From assembly GCF_947507565.1 (NCBI RefSeq), contig NC_089185.1:1798001-1862000 (forward strand): a DNA stretch of 64,000 bases. Direction: 5' to 3'. Numbering within the stretch: position 1 is the first letter of the stretch; each line of letters opens with the position of its first letter. A program made the translations under genes and the position numbers. This document shows, one piece after another, positions 36,132-46,299 of this stretch. The notes below the pieces were generated by a model, which saw only the letters and a program-made list of their open reading frames with translations, was not told where the DNA came from and ran no database searches. The stretch is from Oscarella lobularis (lineage: Eukaryota > Porifera > Homoscleromorpha > Homosclerophorida > Oscarellidae).

Positions 36132-36479
36132 CACGGGTGTTTCACAGAGTACGTACGTGGCAAGTCATTGTACGCATGCGCAGACGCACGACTTCACTTG
36201 ATCGCAAAAAACGGAACGTCTTCATCAAAAGTCGTGCATTTTGTCACGGTTTCGCGACGTCATCAAGGTGCCAACTCTTTTTGGAAGCATTTAAGGGCAT
36301 CGCAACGCTGTTCGAGTTGCTAATGCGTGATTTCGCTCCCATTTTTCGTCGACATTTGCGGCTTCGTCAACCTTCATTGCCAGTTCTTGTCATCTACTCC
36401 TTTTGTTTTTAGGAAAGAGAAACGCTTTGTCTACGCTTACGTACCTCTGCAGACGCTGTTCTTTTTTAGGGCGACTTTA

Positions 36480-36605
36480 GGCTGACTTTTTCAACGCTCG
36501 TAATGGCTTTTAGAAAAGCCGGTTTTTTCTACCTCTACACCCTAATACCTCCACCTCTTCTATCAACGCACGCTTAATGGCTTTTACAAAAGCCTGTTTT
36601 TAAGT
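36480..36605. repeat. Two hairpins GGCTTTTA(G/C)AAAAGCC in the transposon 3' region
   Basis: AATGGCTTTTAGAAAAGCC near 36,504 and AATGGCTTTTACAAAAGCC near 36,577 each form a six-base stem with a four-base loop, followed by T runs. Similar geometry occurs in histone 3' ends, but the loop differs, so I do not claim that function. Confidence 0.6.
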
Positions 36606-36775
36606 GCTTGACTGCATGTCAAGCACACACACGTAAGGAGTGAAGAGCTAGAGCGAGGAAGGGGTGGAAAGTATTCCTTAATTCCTCGATCTAGCTATGC
36701 ACTCTTCCCCACCACCAATGAGCCTCCCAGCCCGAACTATACCATCAGACCACTGAGCTGCCGCTGCCATGCATA
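36600..36775 (-). other. Possible tRNA-derived SINE remnant
   Basis: On the minus strand GGCAGCGGCAGCTCAGTGG resembles a pol III A box and TATAGTTCGGGCTGGGAGG resembles a B box. The spacing is short for a tRNA, so this is weak. It lies wholly inside the non-coding part of the DNA transposon. Confidence 0.25.
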
Positions 36776-36812
36776 TGGCCTCCAACTTGAATCGGCCTTC
36801 GTTGGAGATTTC

Positions 36813-39800
36813 TTATTGGGCCTGGTTAAAATTCAGTGCCCTTTGAATGATCTCAGGGGCGTGATGGACGTAGTAGTATTTGAATAATAACTTTAGTTTC
36901 TCCAACGGGTCTCTAAATGAGCCGTGAGATTTTGTTTCTATGGCAAACATTTAAAACCTTACCGAATAGAATGAAACGGTCCCTTGAGTTTATTGATCTC
37001 TGCATGGAGAGATTCGGCACCCTGCTCACCGTGGAAAGACAAGCCAACTTTCCATCTTCGGACCCACGGAACGACATGGTCTTCCAGAAAATGCATTTTC
37101 GGTGTTACAGATGTTTCGAACGACGCTCTGTAAAATTTCATAAACTCCTTCACGGACAAGTCTGCGATACATCGTTAGACAAATTAATTTAGCAAAAATC
37201 AAATTTTCTACCGAGGTCTTCAATTTCTCTGTCACTTAGTCGTTGACACACGCTATAAATTTTATGACAATTTCGAAACAGAGTGAACGCTGTTTTAAAT
37301 TTGATTGAGATCGCTTCGGCTTCCGACGCCAAATCACGATTTCCATTAAACGGAAGACGAATCGAGAAGCAAATAGCAGTTAGTGCAACTTCCTATTGAT
37401 GGGAGACTCAATCCTTGCCAACATATATTAATTAGCCGATAATTACCGTCAAAGCTCTCTGGACATGATTGCCAAGAAATGTCCCTCCAAAGTAGACTTG
37501 TCGGTCAATATTGCATTTCTTTAAAGCTTTATCGACAGCTCTCATACACAAACCGATCGTACTGACTGGAGTGGAAATAACTTGAGATGCATCTTCTCTC
37601 TAAGATGTGAAATTTCCACTTAAAATCAAATTGAGATGATGTGTTTACTATTTTCTGAGCTTTGCGCTGAAGCAACGCGGCCTCCTCCTTCATTTCCCTA
37701 ATTTTCTCGTCATCCTCTTCTGAACCTGACAGGCACGACCACGTTAATTGTTGAATGAAGAGAGCAGCTTTTTCCTCCAGTCGCTTTGCTTTCTCGGCAG
37801 CCTTGCACTGCTCTGCATAGGCTTCCTTATAGCTCAAGCTGATTTTTTCGTCTATTTTGCGGCAAGCACTCTCGAAAAGGCTAAACAGACGACAGAAGAT
37901 TCCTAAACTGACATGTAAGGCCGGAACAGCGACCTAAAAAAGAAATCTACTAATTTAGTCAAAGCATGACACATCATACTGCGTACGTGATCTATATCGA
38001 TGTCCAATATTGCTGGAGCGATGACGTTATTGTAAAGTTTTGCGTGCTTTAGATTCGATCCAGCACTCGAGAAACGCTGGTAGTCGCGTTGTAATATCTC
38101 GAGTGTTCGCAAATCTTTTTGACCCCTGCTTTCCAAGGGCGTCTGCGTTTCCTGCTTTGTGCACAAGCACCAAAGACAGGGTCGACAGCCTGAAATTGCA
38201 GAAAGCATTTAATTATTTGTTAGGAGTTTAATTGATTGCCTTACCACTTGCTCCAGAAATTCCGTACATTCGAGACAAAAATTCATAATCGCCGAAGACA
38301 AAGAATTCGACGCTTTTATCTCTGAAAAATTTACGAAGCTTGGTTTACAAAAAATATGAAAAACTGACGTACTTCCACGCATTAGACGAAATGCTTCTGA
38401 CTTGGTCTTTTTACCGCCCCAACGCTACCTCTAAGTTGGTTTTTGAGTCGGCTGCTTCAAAACAGCACAGTGGATACGTATTTCGGACGGAGTTGACACG
38501 CGGGGCATTTCCAAGCTGGAAAGAAAACTTGAACGAGCCTCCGCCGTGGTCTCCTCCAAGCTTGATCCAAACTTTGTCTTCAGGGATACACCCTTCGCGC
38601 CATGTTAGCCTTCCTGAACTACAACAGCAGAAAAAATTAGTAATTCTTCAAGCTTGTAGAATAGCTTACGCATTCAGAGTATCCAAAGCAAAAACAATCG
38701 CTTTTCAGAGATCGGCAAGGTAAAGAATTGGAGCGGGCTTCAACGTCACTGTTGATCCGGAATGAAAACTGAAAATAGCCATTTCCGCCAAAATATCTTC
38801 TGGAATCATCTTTGCCATTAGTTCTCTGTCGCTCCTTTCTCCAGGAAGTCGTATTCCCCAAAACGAAAGCCATCTAAAAGCAGGATTTAGTTAGTGTACT
38901 TTTGTGACAGACAGCACGAACCTTCTTAGTATTCTCAATCTTGCCCATGGCAAGTCGAGGTCAGCCTTGAGAACTAGTCCTGTTCCAGGTTCAAGACTGT
39001 GGCTAGGAGAAATTGAAAATCCCGCGTCGACGAGAAGTTGTCGACGATCTTCCTTAGACGTGCGAATAACTTCATGACTCAGTTGAGAACGAGATGGGTC
39101 GCCATCGACATCCCCTCCACAAACTTTCGCGCGAATCCGAGTCATTACAACCGTGCGATTTCTCAGCGTGCGCTTAGATGCTTCATCTGATGCAACACGC
39201 GGATTTCTTAGTCTTGCCAGATTCATTCTCTAACAAAAAAAGCACATGCATTTACGTCTATGCAAATGTTCATTTTTGGACCTGTCCTCGATCTCCGCAG
39301 GGTAAATTTATGAATAAGTCGTCGGCATCGGTGCACGACGAGAGCTGCATTCGCATTAGGACATTTCCAGCTGCCTCCTTCTGAATCGTGTCTGGAGTTT
39401 CGTTGGTCAGCCGAATTAGGTCATTGACAGTCATATTGCGTCGAGGAGTCTGAGATGCTGGCACTTCTTCACATGAGTGAGAGCCTAAATTGCCGTACGG
39501 AAAAACCATTCCACAACCTTTTGGACATTTTATCTAAACAGATAAAAAATAAAATGTATAGACGTGCATTACCTTCCTATGTGTACCTTGAGTCGAGCCA
39601 AAGATAGACCAATTACTCCATGCGGAGCGGAGAAAGCGACCTTGTCATGAAATGACACTTTTTCGATGGCTCGTCGAAAAATTTCATTGCAGCCTACTGC
39701 TGAGCAAATCCAGTCTGTTTCGTTCGGCTGGATTTCCGAGTCGTACTGGTCGATCAACCACGACATGCAGACCAGATGGTGACAGATTGTGTCAATAGGT

Positions 39801-40326
39801 CTGTCTACAATGTCACCGCATAAGGCGCAGACAAGACCCGCTACTGCAACGTCCTTTTCCACGACGTAGTCAGGAAAGAGTTTTGGCATTTCAGGAATCT
39901 TGAGGGAAGGTGGGGCCATAGAGTTCAAAAAGTCCCAAAGAAGACGAGAGCTGTCGAGCTTCGGACGACCACGTTTTGACTTCTTTGCCGGGTTTCGTCC
40001 TCCTTTAGTGCCTTTGGTATAGAGACTGCACGAAAGACAGGAATCCTGATTGGCGACGTGGGAAGACCACGAAGAGGCCTTTTGCACGGTAGAGTACTGG
40101 CGGCCAGCTTTCACTGCTGCTCGGTAATGAACCGTAACGTTAAAGCAGCTTTGGCACATATTTGGAGGGTGTATGTCACCCTGATCGACCGTGACATCAA
40201 CCAAAAACGCGTCCTTGATAGCAGACGCATGATCCGAACATTTGGACGATCTTTTCCAGAAAACGTTTTCGAGCAGATTCGGCAAAGAGAAGCCAGGGAT
40301 TTTCGGTGGTAGTCCATTGCAGACAT
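36813..40326 (-). CDS. N-RAG-TP-like transposase with RAG1-type zinc region, one frameshift
   Basis: About 12 exons with short introns. Exon 1 begins MSAMDYHRKSLASLCRICSK and, after a frame change near 40,245, reads IHPPNMCQSCF, then DSCLSC, then a RING-like CALCGDIVDRPIDTICHHLVC with the same cysteine/histidine spacing as the RING of vertebrate RAG1. Exon 2 has a finger-like CPKGCGMVFPYGNLGSHSC. Later exons carry WIKLGGDHGGGSFKFSF (about 38,560), FFVFGDYEFLSRMYGISGAS (38,300), CRPCLWCLCTK (38,185), YFGGTFLGNHVQRAL (37,460) and TPKMHFLEDHVVPW ... FHGEQGAESLHAEINKL (37,070). Acidic residues in GGDHG, FGDYE and GEQGAES are my candidates for the DDE triad. The last exon ends RALNFNQAQ at 36,813. 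The family resembles the N-RAG-TP transposases described from molluscs. Apart from the single frame change it appears intact. Confidence 0.85.
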
Positions 40327-40746
40327 TCTAAACCTGAACGCGGGCAAGAAGAAAACCCGTATGTGGAGGCCTTCGTGGCACAGAGCTTGATCTCTGGTGG
40401 AGGGTGCTAGAAAATTAGAACAGGCATCGCTCGTTTTTCTGCTTAAAATATAGGCTTTTTTGCCCACTTTGGTGTCAGCGAGAATCGTAGGAGAACTAGC
40501 GAACGACTGCAATAAGGATCAGAGTTTTGATAGGAGTTTCGGCGCAATCGATGGTTTAGCTGTGCAATCGCTAGTAGTCTATGGGCTAAAGAGTGTGTGC
40601 CTGTATAGTGGTACAAAAGAAAGGAACCAAAATCACTGTCTACGGTACAAAACGGTGAGCTTTTCAGTCAAAACAGAAGAGCGGCATCCGGGAAATGCCT
40701 ACGGGACATTTTCACTCTTAATGCCACTGCGAAACAGACGTGAAGC

Positions 40747-42476
40747 AGTATGCACAAATCGAAAAAGCGTTGGCTATAACCTGGGGTTGTGAACGGTTTC
40801 AGGAATATCTTAGAGGCAGGTCGACGCCGTTTCGAATCGAAACTGATCATAAACCATTGCCATCGATTCTCAACACTCAGGACATCAGCCAGTGTCCACC
40901 GCGAATTACGCCGTTGAAAAGACGATTGTTCCCATTCTACTACAATGTAGAGTATGTCCCGGGAAAGGAACTACCCCTTGCTGATACTTTATCTCGAGCT
41001 CCCTTCTACTGAGAAGACGACGTCATTGCAGACGACGTAGAAAGACATTTGCATGTCGTCACACTAGCAGGAATACCAGCTTCGGACGGACTGTTTCAAG
41101 AGTTGGCCATTGAAACACAACGTGATGAAGAGCTGGCGACATTACTTGATTACCTTAGAACAGGATGGCCCAGGTCGCGAAAGCAGGCGCGAGAATTTGT
41201 ACGCCAGTACTTTGACCAACAACATCTATTCAGTATGGTCCAAGGAGTCGTCTTACGAGGAGACAGAATTTTTATACCTCGAGGGCTTAGAAAGGCAATG
41301 ATTGAAAAGACCCATGAAGGACACCTGGGAATAGCAAAGACTAAGGCCCGAGCAAGAGAACACATGTGGTGGCCGGGAATGGGAAAAGCATTGGAAGAGA
41401 GGGTGATGAGGTGTTACACCTGTGCTGAACATCACCATCAACAAAGGAAAGAACCACTGAGGTCTACACCGTTACCGGACCGGCCATGGCAACACGTCGC
41501 TTCAGACTTATTTGAGCTTAAAGGGAAACATTACATATTGATAGTCGACTACTACTCGAGATTCCCCGAAATACGACGTCTGGGACAAATCGGGGCAAGG
41601 GCGGTGATCATGGCGTGTAAGGAAATATTCTCGGTACACGGAATTCCGGAATTGCTTGTTAGCGATAATGGGCCTCAATACAACAATGCCGAGTTTAAAC
41701 GATTTGCGGAAGAATGGCAGTTTGAACATGCAACGTCGTCGCCAAGATATCCTCAAGGAAATGGACTGGCCGAAAGGACTGTACAGACAGTGAAGGGATT
41801 AATGGAAAAGGCAGACAGCTCGGGGACAGATTTCCAATTACCACTATTGGCATATAGAACGAGTCCTCACGAAAGCACAGGCGGCTCTCCAGCACAGCTA
41901 CTAATGGGACGGAAAACTCGGTCGCGACTTCCGGCTAGTCCAGAAATGTTGAGGCCGCAGATTATCCCACATCACGAGGTAGAAGAGAGGGATAAGGCCA
42001 GCAAGCAGAAACAAGCACGGTACTACAACACCAGAAATGGAGCGAGGCCATTAGAATCTCTGGAGACAGGCGATCGAGTACTGATCTGGGACATAGACTC
42101 ACGGACGTGGCGAATACCAGGCACGCTTGTAAGACGATTGGGAGAGAGGTCCTACTTAGTAAGATTGGAAAGTGGACGGACGTTAAGGAGAAACCGTATG
42201 CAAATACAGAAGCGACCGAAAGAAAGAGACGTCATTCATTGGAGTGAGGAAGACGAAGCAGTCACAGCAGATGACGCAACCACAGCGGAAGAACAAACAG
42301 AGACAGAGAAGGAGCAAGTACAGACCCAGGAAGCAGATGAACGAGTAGAAGAGCAAAGACAGGAGGCAGGGACAGAAGTGAGAAACCAAGGAGATCAGCG
42401 ACAGGAGCAGGTGACGACCACAAGATACGGAAGAGTGTCACGTCGGCCCAAGTGGCAGGAGAACTACGTCAAGTGA
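40747..42476 (+). pseudogene. gypsy RNase H end and integrase
   Basis: The frame resumes right after the transposon: IEKALAITWGCERFQEYLRG and FRIETDHKPL (RNase H end), then VEYVPGKELPLADTLSRAP. A single TGA at 41,010 interrupts; the same frame is then open to 42,476. Integrase has the HHCC finger (HEGHLGIAKTKAR ... CYTCAEH, 41,310-41,430), then a core with Asp in VASDLFELKG and SDNGPQYNN and Glu in QGNGLAERTVQ. A basic C-terminus ends RYGRVSRRPKWQENYVK. The integrase itself is uninterrupted. Confidence 0.9.
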
Positions 42477-42488
42477 ACTAAATACACA

Positions 42489-42540
42489 CATACACAATTA
42501 GATACACGCACACACACACACACACCACACACACACACAC
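42489..42540. repeat. CA microsatellite, left of LINE
   Basis: Imperfect (CA)n tract between the gypsy integrase stop and the LINE 3' end. It matches the tract at 46,021-46,045 on the other side. Confidence 0.9.
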
Positions 42541-45500
42541 AGATTATATTTGGATAGATCCTTAAAAACACAGTAGATAAGGAAAAGTTGGGAAGGGGAG
42601 CAAAACACACACACGCACAAACACACAAAGGGAAGGGGACAAGAGAGAGTCGGTTACGATGAGAAATAGCGAATGTCTGTGTCCGGAGGCCCCAGAGTTG
42701 GGCGATGGTTAGCACTGGGCACGATGGCCATAAGCTTTGCTAGCACGATTCGCGAATTCTGTCGCTGGAGGCAGACAGAAAATCTTCGGCGCCAATAGTT
42801 GAGGAAAGCTAGACGGTCGGCTAAAAAGTCCTGCGAAGGTCGACGAGCACAGGAACGGAAAAGCTCGACAGCGGTTGGACTCCAGCGGCCGTAAACTTCA
42901 AACGCAAGTGGCTCGAACAAGTAGCCAAGATTCTCTGCAATGAGGCCGTACTTCTGCCTCTTTTCCGTGTCGCGCTTTGCTGCACTGCTTCCAGCTGTGG
43001 TTGCTGACTGGGCCACGTAGGACGAGCGAAGAGGATGAGCGACAGAGACATCCAGCAACAACTTTTTTCCGTCACGAAAATTGTAAACGCTGATGTCAGG
43101 GCGCGTCTTATCTTCAAACTGCTCCACCGGCTCAACCGCGCAGCGATATCCCACCGAACGGAGAATTGACACCCAAGCATATGTGATTGCGTCGTGGCGA
43201 CGGGTTGCCCCCCCCGCCCTGCCGGCACGTTAGCAAGTGGTATCCTTCCGCATCCGGCTGTGCACCACAAGTGCACTGGCGAACTTCACGGAGCAGAGGA
43301 ATAGGCACACCCAGTCGCAGGGCCACGGCAGTCTGGAACTCCGCATTTGTGAATGACAGTTGCCTCTCAGCTGGTATGGTGTCGAGCCAAACGCCAGCTT
43401 CCGAACTGCTAGCGCTGAGGATGCGTGCTTTCGATCTCTGGTCAACTGCTGCCAGTAAGTTGCCGTAATCTTCCCTTGACAGCAAGTGAGATAGCTTTTT
43501 CTGCAACTTGGCTGGTTTTAGTAGAACTGATTCCCATGTCGGATACAACTTCGCAACTTCCGGACAATTGTTGCAAAGGAATTCGTGCACAGAATTGACC
43601 TCACCACTCATGAATGCCGGAGTGGGCTCGAAGCTCAGCCCAAGCGAGTCCGAACGAAATTGTAGTAGACGGGACGGCAGCTGATCAAACGTTGACACCC
43701 AAGAAGCGAGATAAGCACAATGAGAAGTCACCTGTGCCGATGAAAGACCAAGGCCTTCCTGCGATAGACGGAGCTGAGCCTGCAGAACTTGAGTTTCTCT
43801 TAATTCGCATCCAATCAAGGACTGAAGGCAAGCAGAGATGTTTTCGTCGTGAAAACGAGCAGCAGAGTGTAGAAGCGACGGCGCTATTGAACGCAGAAGG
43901 TGAGAAATTCTGCCGGTGCCGCAGTAGCGGAGTAGCAGCGACGCCGATTGCATATTCTTGAGCTGCTTCAGACGAGTGAGAAATTCCTTCTCCTTTGCGA
44001 CAATCTCCTGGCACGTTGACTTGACAAAACTGTCTATGCCAACAGGACAACCGAGAATGACAATGCCAGATGACGAAAAGGGGACATTTGACACCGGCCA
44101 CGTTAACGTTGGGTCAGCAGAAAAGGCCTCGCACTTATCCCGCCTCATGACTAGCCCAATGCCTTCCATTTGATCCGTTAGAGTGTCAAACGCCGTTGTA
44201 ACATCCTGAACCGGGCCCGTGATCACAGCGTCATCAAGGTAACTAGCAACCAATCCCGATCTCATTCCGGCATGAGCGTTCACAAGACAAGACTGCAAGG
44301 TGAGTGAAAACAGAAAAGGACCTAACGGATTCCCCTGCTGCACCCCTTCCTGCGACTCGATGCAGTGGTAACTCATTTCGCCATTTTCTCTGTTGATCGT
44401 TGTCACTAACAGTGGCGGCGAAGCGTAGCAGAGTGCCACGAACGGGTACAATGACGGAAACAATTCGCCAACTAAGTCGAGAAAGCGCTGTCGGGACACA
44501 GAATTAAAGGCGTTCTTTGCGTCGGTTTTCATGACAACCCAATCTGGCTTCTGGCTTGCCACAGTTTGGAGAAGGTGCACAAGCTGCTCCGATCCTCCCG
44601 GGGTTGCAACGCCAAACTGAAACGGAAAGAAAAAATCCTCAAAAGCGGAACGAAGCACGTTGCAAGCTGCTTTTGCAACAATCCGGCGGAAGACATTTCC
44701 AACCGCTATCGGTCGTACATCGTTGTTGCCTTTCTGCAGTGCAATAAGACGAGCTCCGGCAAACGCAGTTGCTGCCGTCGGTGGAATATCGCCCCGCAAA
44801 GCGAAGTTGCACACTTCTGTAAATGCCGACAACAATTCAAGATCTTCGAGAAGGAGCTTGAAGTGTTCGAAGCGCCAACCGTCGCACCCTGGTCCGGAAC
44901 CGCGGGCACTTTCACGCAAGACTTGTCGAATTGTCTGTAGTGACGCTTGCACGGGAGCAGTCGAAACGTTGTTAATGTCTGGAGGCTCCGCGGACGGATG
45001 TTTTGATTGTAACTTGCGAAACGTTTCTTCGTTGGGAGCCGCTAAACCAGAACTGGTCAGAAGATGACCGGCGCGTGAAATTTCGCCGTGACGAACTTTC
45101 TTTTCTATGCTCCGAGCCAGCGAGGATGAGAGAAGCACTTCATCCGTTTCCTGTTCGTCGTCGGTACTCCGGGACGAGGCATTCTCCGGAATCGCGGATT
45201 GTGATGACAAGTAAAGGGTCCCCCATTTTCGTTCAAGAAAGAGAGACATTCTCGTTTTGCGATCGGTCGCTTCATCAGATTCGGTTGACGATTTCCGCCC
45301 AGCCGGTTGAAGAATTAGCCTCGGCAACAGGTAGAAAAGCTTCCACGCATCGATGTTCCCCGGGTTTGATGTTATTTCGTCAAAAACCAGGCGGCAACAG
45401 TCACCAAAAAGAGGATGCAGGTACAAAGGGACGTGCTCGGTCGTCGGTGAAAAGGTTGAAGCAAGATCGGCGAAGTCCAACTGGGCAAGAAATTGAAAAC

Positions 45501-46020
45501 CTTCTTCGTAGCTTGCGACTATCGGCGGTGGTGCAGACAACTGAGATGGAACCACAGTCGAAGCACAACTTGATGGCGGCAATGACGTGCCATTAGACGA
45601 TTGAGCAGACGATTGAGCAGGGACCTCTATCGACGCACAGGTTGAAGGCGGCAATGTGCCATTCGAGCGGTGATTTGAGCCCCGCAATGTGTACTGTGAT
45701 TGTGATGGGGCTCCTTCTGAGGGAACCGTGCCGGAAACCACATTCAAGCCCTCAGCCTCTAGCGCAGAGGCATTTCTCGGCTTTGAGCACCTCGCAACAT
45801 GGGATTGTATCTTCTTGAAGTAGTTCTTGCACGTAGGGCATTGTGAAAGCCCGTTTGAGACGACAAAATTCGACGGAACATCGAGAGGCGAATGTGAGCG
45901 ACGAATATGCTGCAGAACAATCGAAAACTCAGCTGCAAACGTACAACCTTTGATTGGGCACGTTGCTGGCCCGATTGTACGCGAATTTCCAGGAAGATTA
46001 GAAGCCATGCCGCATCCGGG
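42541..46020 (-). mobile_element. Near-intact R2-like LINE with restriction-like endonuclease
   Basis: About 3.48 kb, bounded by CA repeats on both sides, within the gypsy element just before its purine tract. The 5' UTR is only about 12 bp before the preferred ATG at 46,008. The 3' UTR is about 110 bp with TG-rich and CT-rich tracts. Domain order (zinc fingers, RT, CCHC, endonuclease) places it with the R2/NeSL/Hero/Utopia group rather than with APE-type LINEs. A broken relative lies at 11.6-23.05 kb. Confidence 0.85.
42654..46008 (-). CDS. LINE polyprotein: zinc fingers, RT, restriction-like endonuclease; one frameshift
   Basis: N-terminal fingers: CPIKGCTFAAEFSIVLQHIR then RSH (C-x4-C-x12-H-x4-H) and CPTCKNYFKKIQSHVARC. 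A low-complexity Ser/Pro linker follows, then RT: GCDGWRFEHFKLLLED, VRPIAVGNVFRR, motif A KTDAKNAFNSVSRQRF, motif B VQQGNPLGPFLFSL, motif C SYLDDAVI. The C-terminal part has CTCGAQPDAEGYHLLTC and RPDISVYNFRDGKKLLLDVS (RPD-x12-D endonuclease), ending RYFSS. A run of eight C (plus strand, near 43,210) shifts the frame; with seven the two open segments (46,008-43,132 and 43,172-42,654) join and match the broken copy. I prefer ATG 46,008 because the upstream ATG lies in the CA repeat. Confidence 0.88.
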
Positions 46021-46045
46021 CACACACACACACACACACACACAA
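46021..46045. repeat. CA microsatellite, right of LINE
   Basis: (CA)n tract starting at the inferred 5' end of the LINE; continuous in type with 42,489-42,540. Confidence 0.9.
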
Positions 46046-46059
46046 ACATATTTGATTAT

Positions 46060-46070
46060 GGGGAGGGAGA
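46060..46070 (+). promoter_or_regulatory. Polypurine tract of the gypsy element
   Basis: GGGGAGGGAGA immediately before the 3' LTR start, the position used to prime plus-strand DNA synthesis. Confidence 0.8.
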
Positions 46071-46151
46071 TGTAGTGTACGTATATATAGATACGGGACC
46101 CGTGGTGGAGGTTACATCATAATAAAGACATCGTGCTCACTAGATCCTGCG
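46071..46151 (+). repeat. 3' LTR, about 81 bp
   Basis: Near-identical to 33,553-33,631, differing by a TA expansion and a few substitutions (for example GGACCCGTGGTGG versus GGACCGTTGGTAG). Confidence 0.85.
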
Positions 46152-46159
46152 GTTGCCAG

Positions 46160-46291
46160 CAGGCAATTCCCAAGGAGAAGAAAGGCGACAAGGAGTCGGC
46201 CAAAGCGACGAAGGGGCGAAAAGTATCAGGGGCTCAAGCGGATGATTTTGACAGCGATTCTGAGGGAAAATCGTTCACGATCAATTTCTGA
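46160..46291 (+). CDS. Orphan terminal exon beside the 3' LTR
   Basis: After an acceptor-like GTTGCCAG the frame reads QAIPKEKKGDKESAKATKGR, then SGAQADDFDSDSEGKSFTIN and a stop. AATAAA follows near 46,327, so this looks like a last exon with its poly(A) site. Charged, Ser/Asp-rich tails of this kind occur in nuclear or RNA-binding proteins, but I cannot assign one. No upstream exon in frame was found before the gypsy element at 33.5 kb. Confidence 0.35.
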   Translation, partial: QAIPKEKKGDKESAKATKGRKVSGAQADDFDSDSEGKSFTINF

Positions 46292-46299
46292 TCAAAACG

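Larger units (their letters stand above)
36128..40746 (-). mobile_element. 4,611-bp CMC/Chapaev-type DNA transposon with RAG1-N-like transposase
   Basis: The element spans 36,132-40,742, flanked by AAGC on both sides (36,128-36,131 and 40,743-40,746). Termini read CACGGGTGTTTCACAGAG and, inverted, CACGTCTGTTTCGCAGTG (14 of 18 identical). Removing the element and one AAGC rejoins the gypsy RNase H frame exactly (TAGE directly to KQYAQIEKAL). A 4-bp duplication and CAC-starting ends fit the Chapaev branch of the CMC superfamily. A multi-exon transposase fills 36,813-40,326 on the minus strand; about 680 bp after its stop is non-coding. Confidence 0.88.
33553..46151 (+). mobile_element. Mag-like Ty3/gypsy LTR retrotransposon with two nested insertions
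   Basis: The element runs LTR, gag, protease, RT, RNase H, integrase, LTR. Matching 79-81 bp ends start TGTAGTGTACG at 33,553 and 46,071, each with AATAAAGACATCG. A primer-binding-like TGGTGTCAGGAGTGG follows the 5' copy and a purine tract precedes the 3' copy. Short LTRs and two closely spaced zinc knuckles fit the Mag lineage. A DNA transposon (36,132-40,742) splits RNase H and a LINE (about 42,541-46,020) sits between integrase and the 3' LTR. Subtracting both leaves about 4.5 kb, a normal gypsy length. Stops and frameshifts show it is inactive. No convincing target duplication was seen at the outer ends. Confidence 0.88.

Noticed and set aside
36480..36605. Histone mRNA 3' stem-loops
   Set aside because: The loop and flanking bases do not match the histone consensus and no histone frame is nearby.
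36600..36775. Genuine tRNA gene
   Set aside because: A-box and B-box-like stretches are too close and no cloverleaf can be drawn; kept only as a weak SINE candidate.
36813..40326. Calling the transposase a true RAG1 or ProtoRAG
   Set aside because: Only the N-terminal zinc region resembles RAG1; the core blocks (FGDYEFL, PCLWC, GEQGAES) are not the Transib/RAG1 core, the duplication is 4 bp, and no RAG2-like gene is present.
42489..42715. Cys/Val-rich short frames near the CA repeats
   Set aside because: They are translations of the microsatellite.
46008..46041. Start of the LINE protein at the upstream ATG 46,041
   Set aside because: That ATG and its Cys-Val codons lie in the CA microsatellite outside the inferred element; ATG 46,008 is the first one inside.
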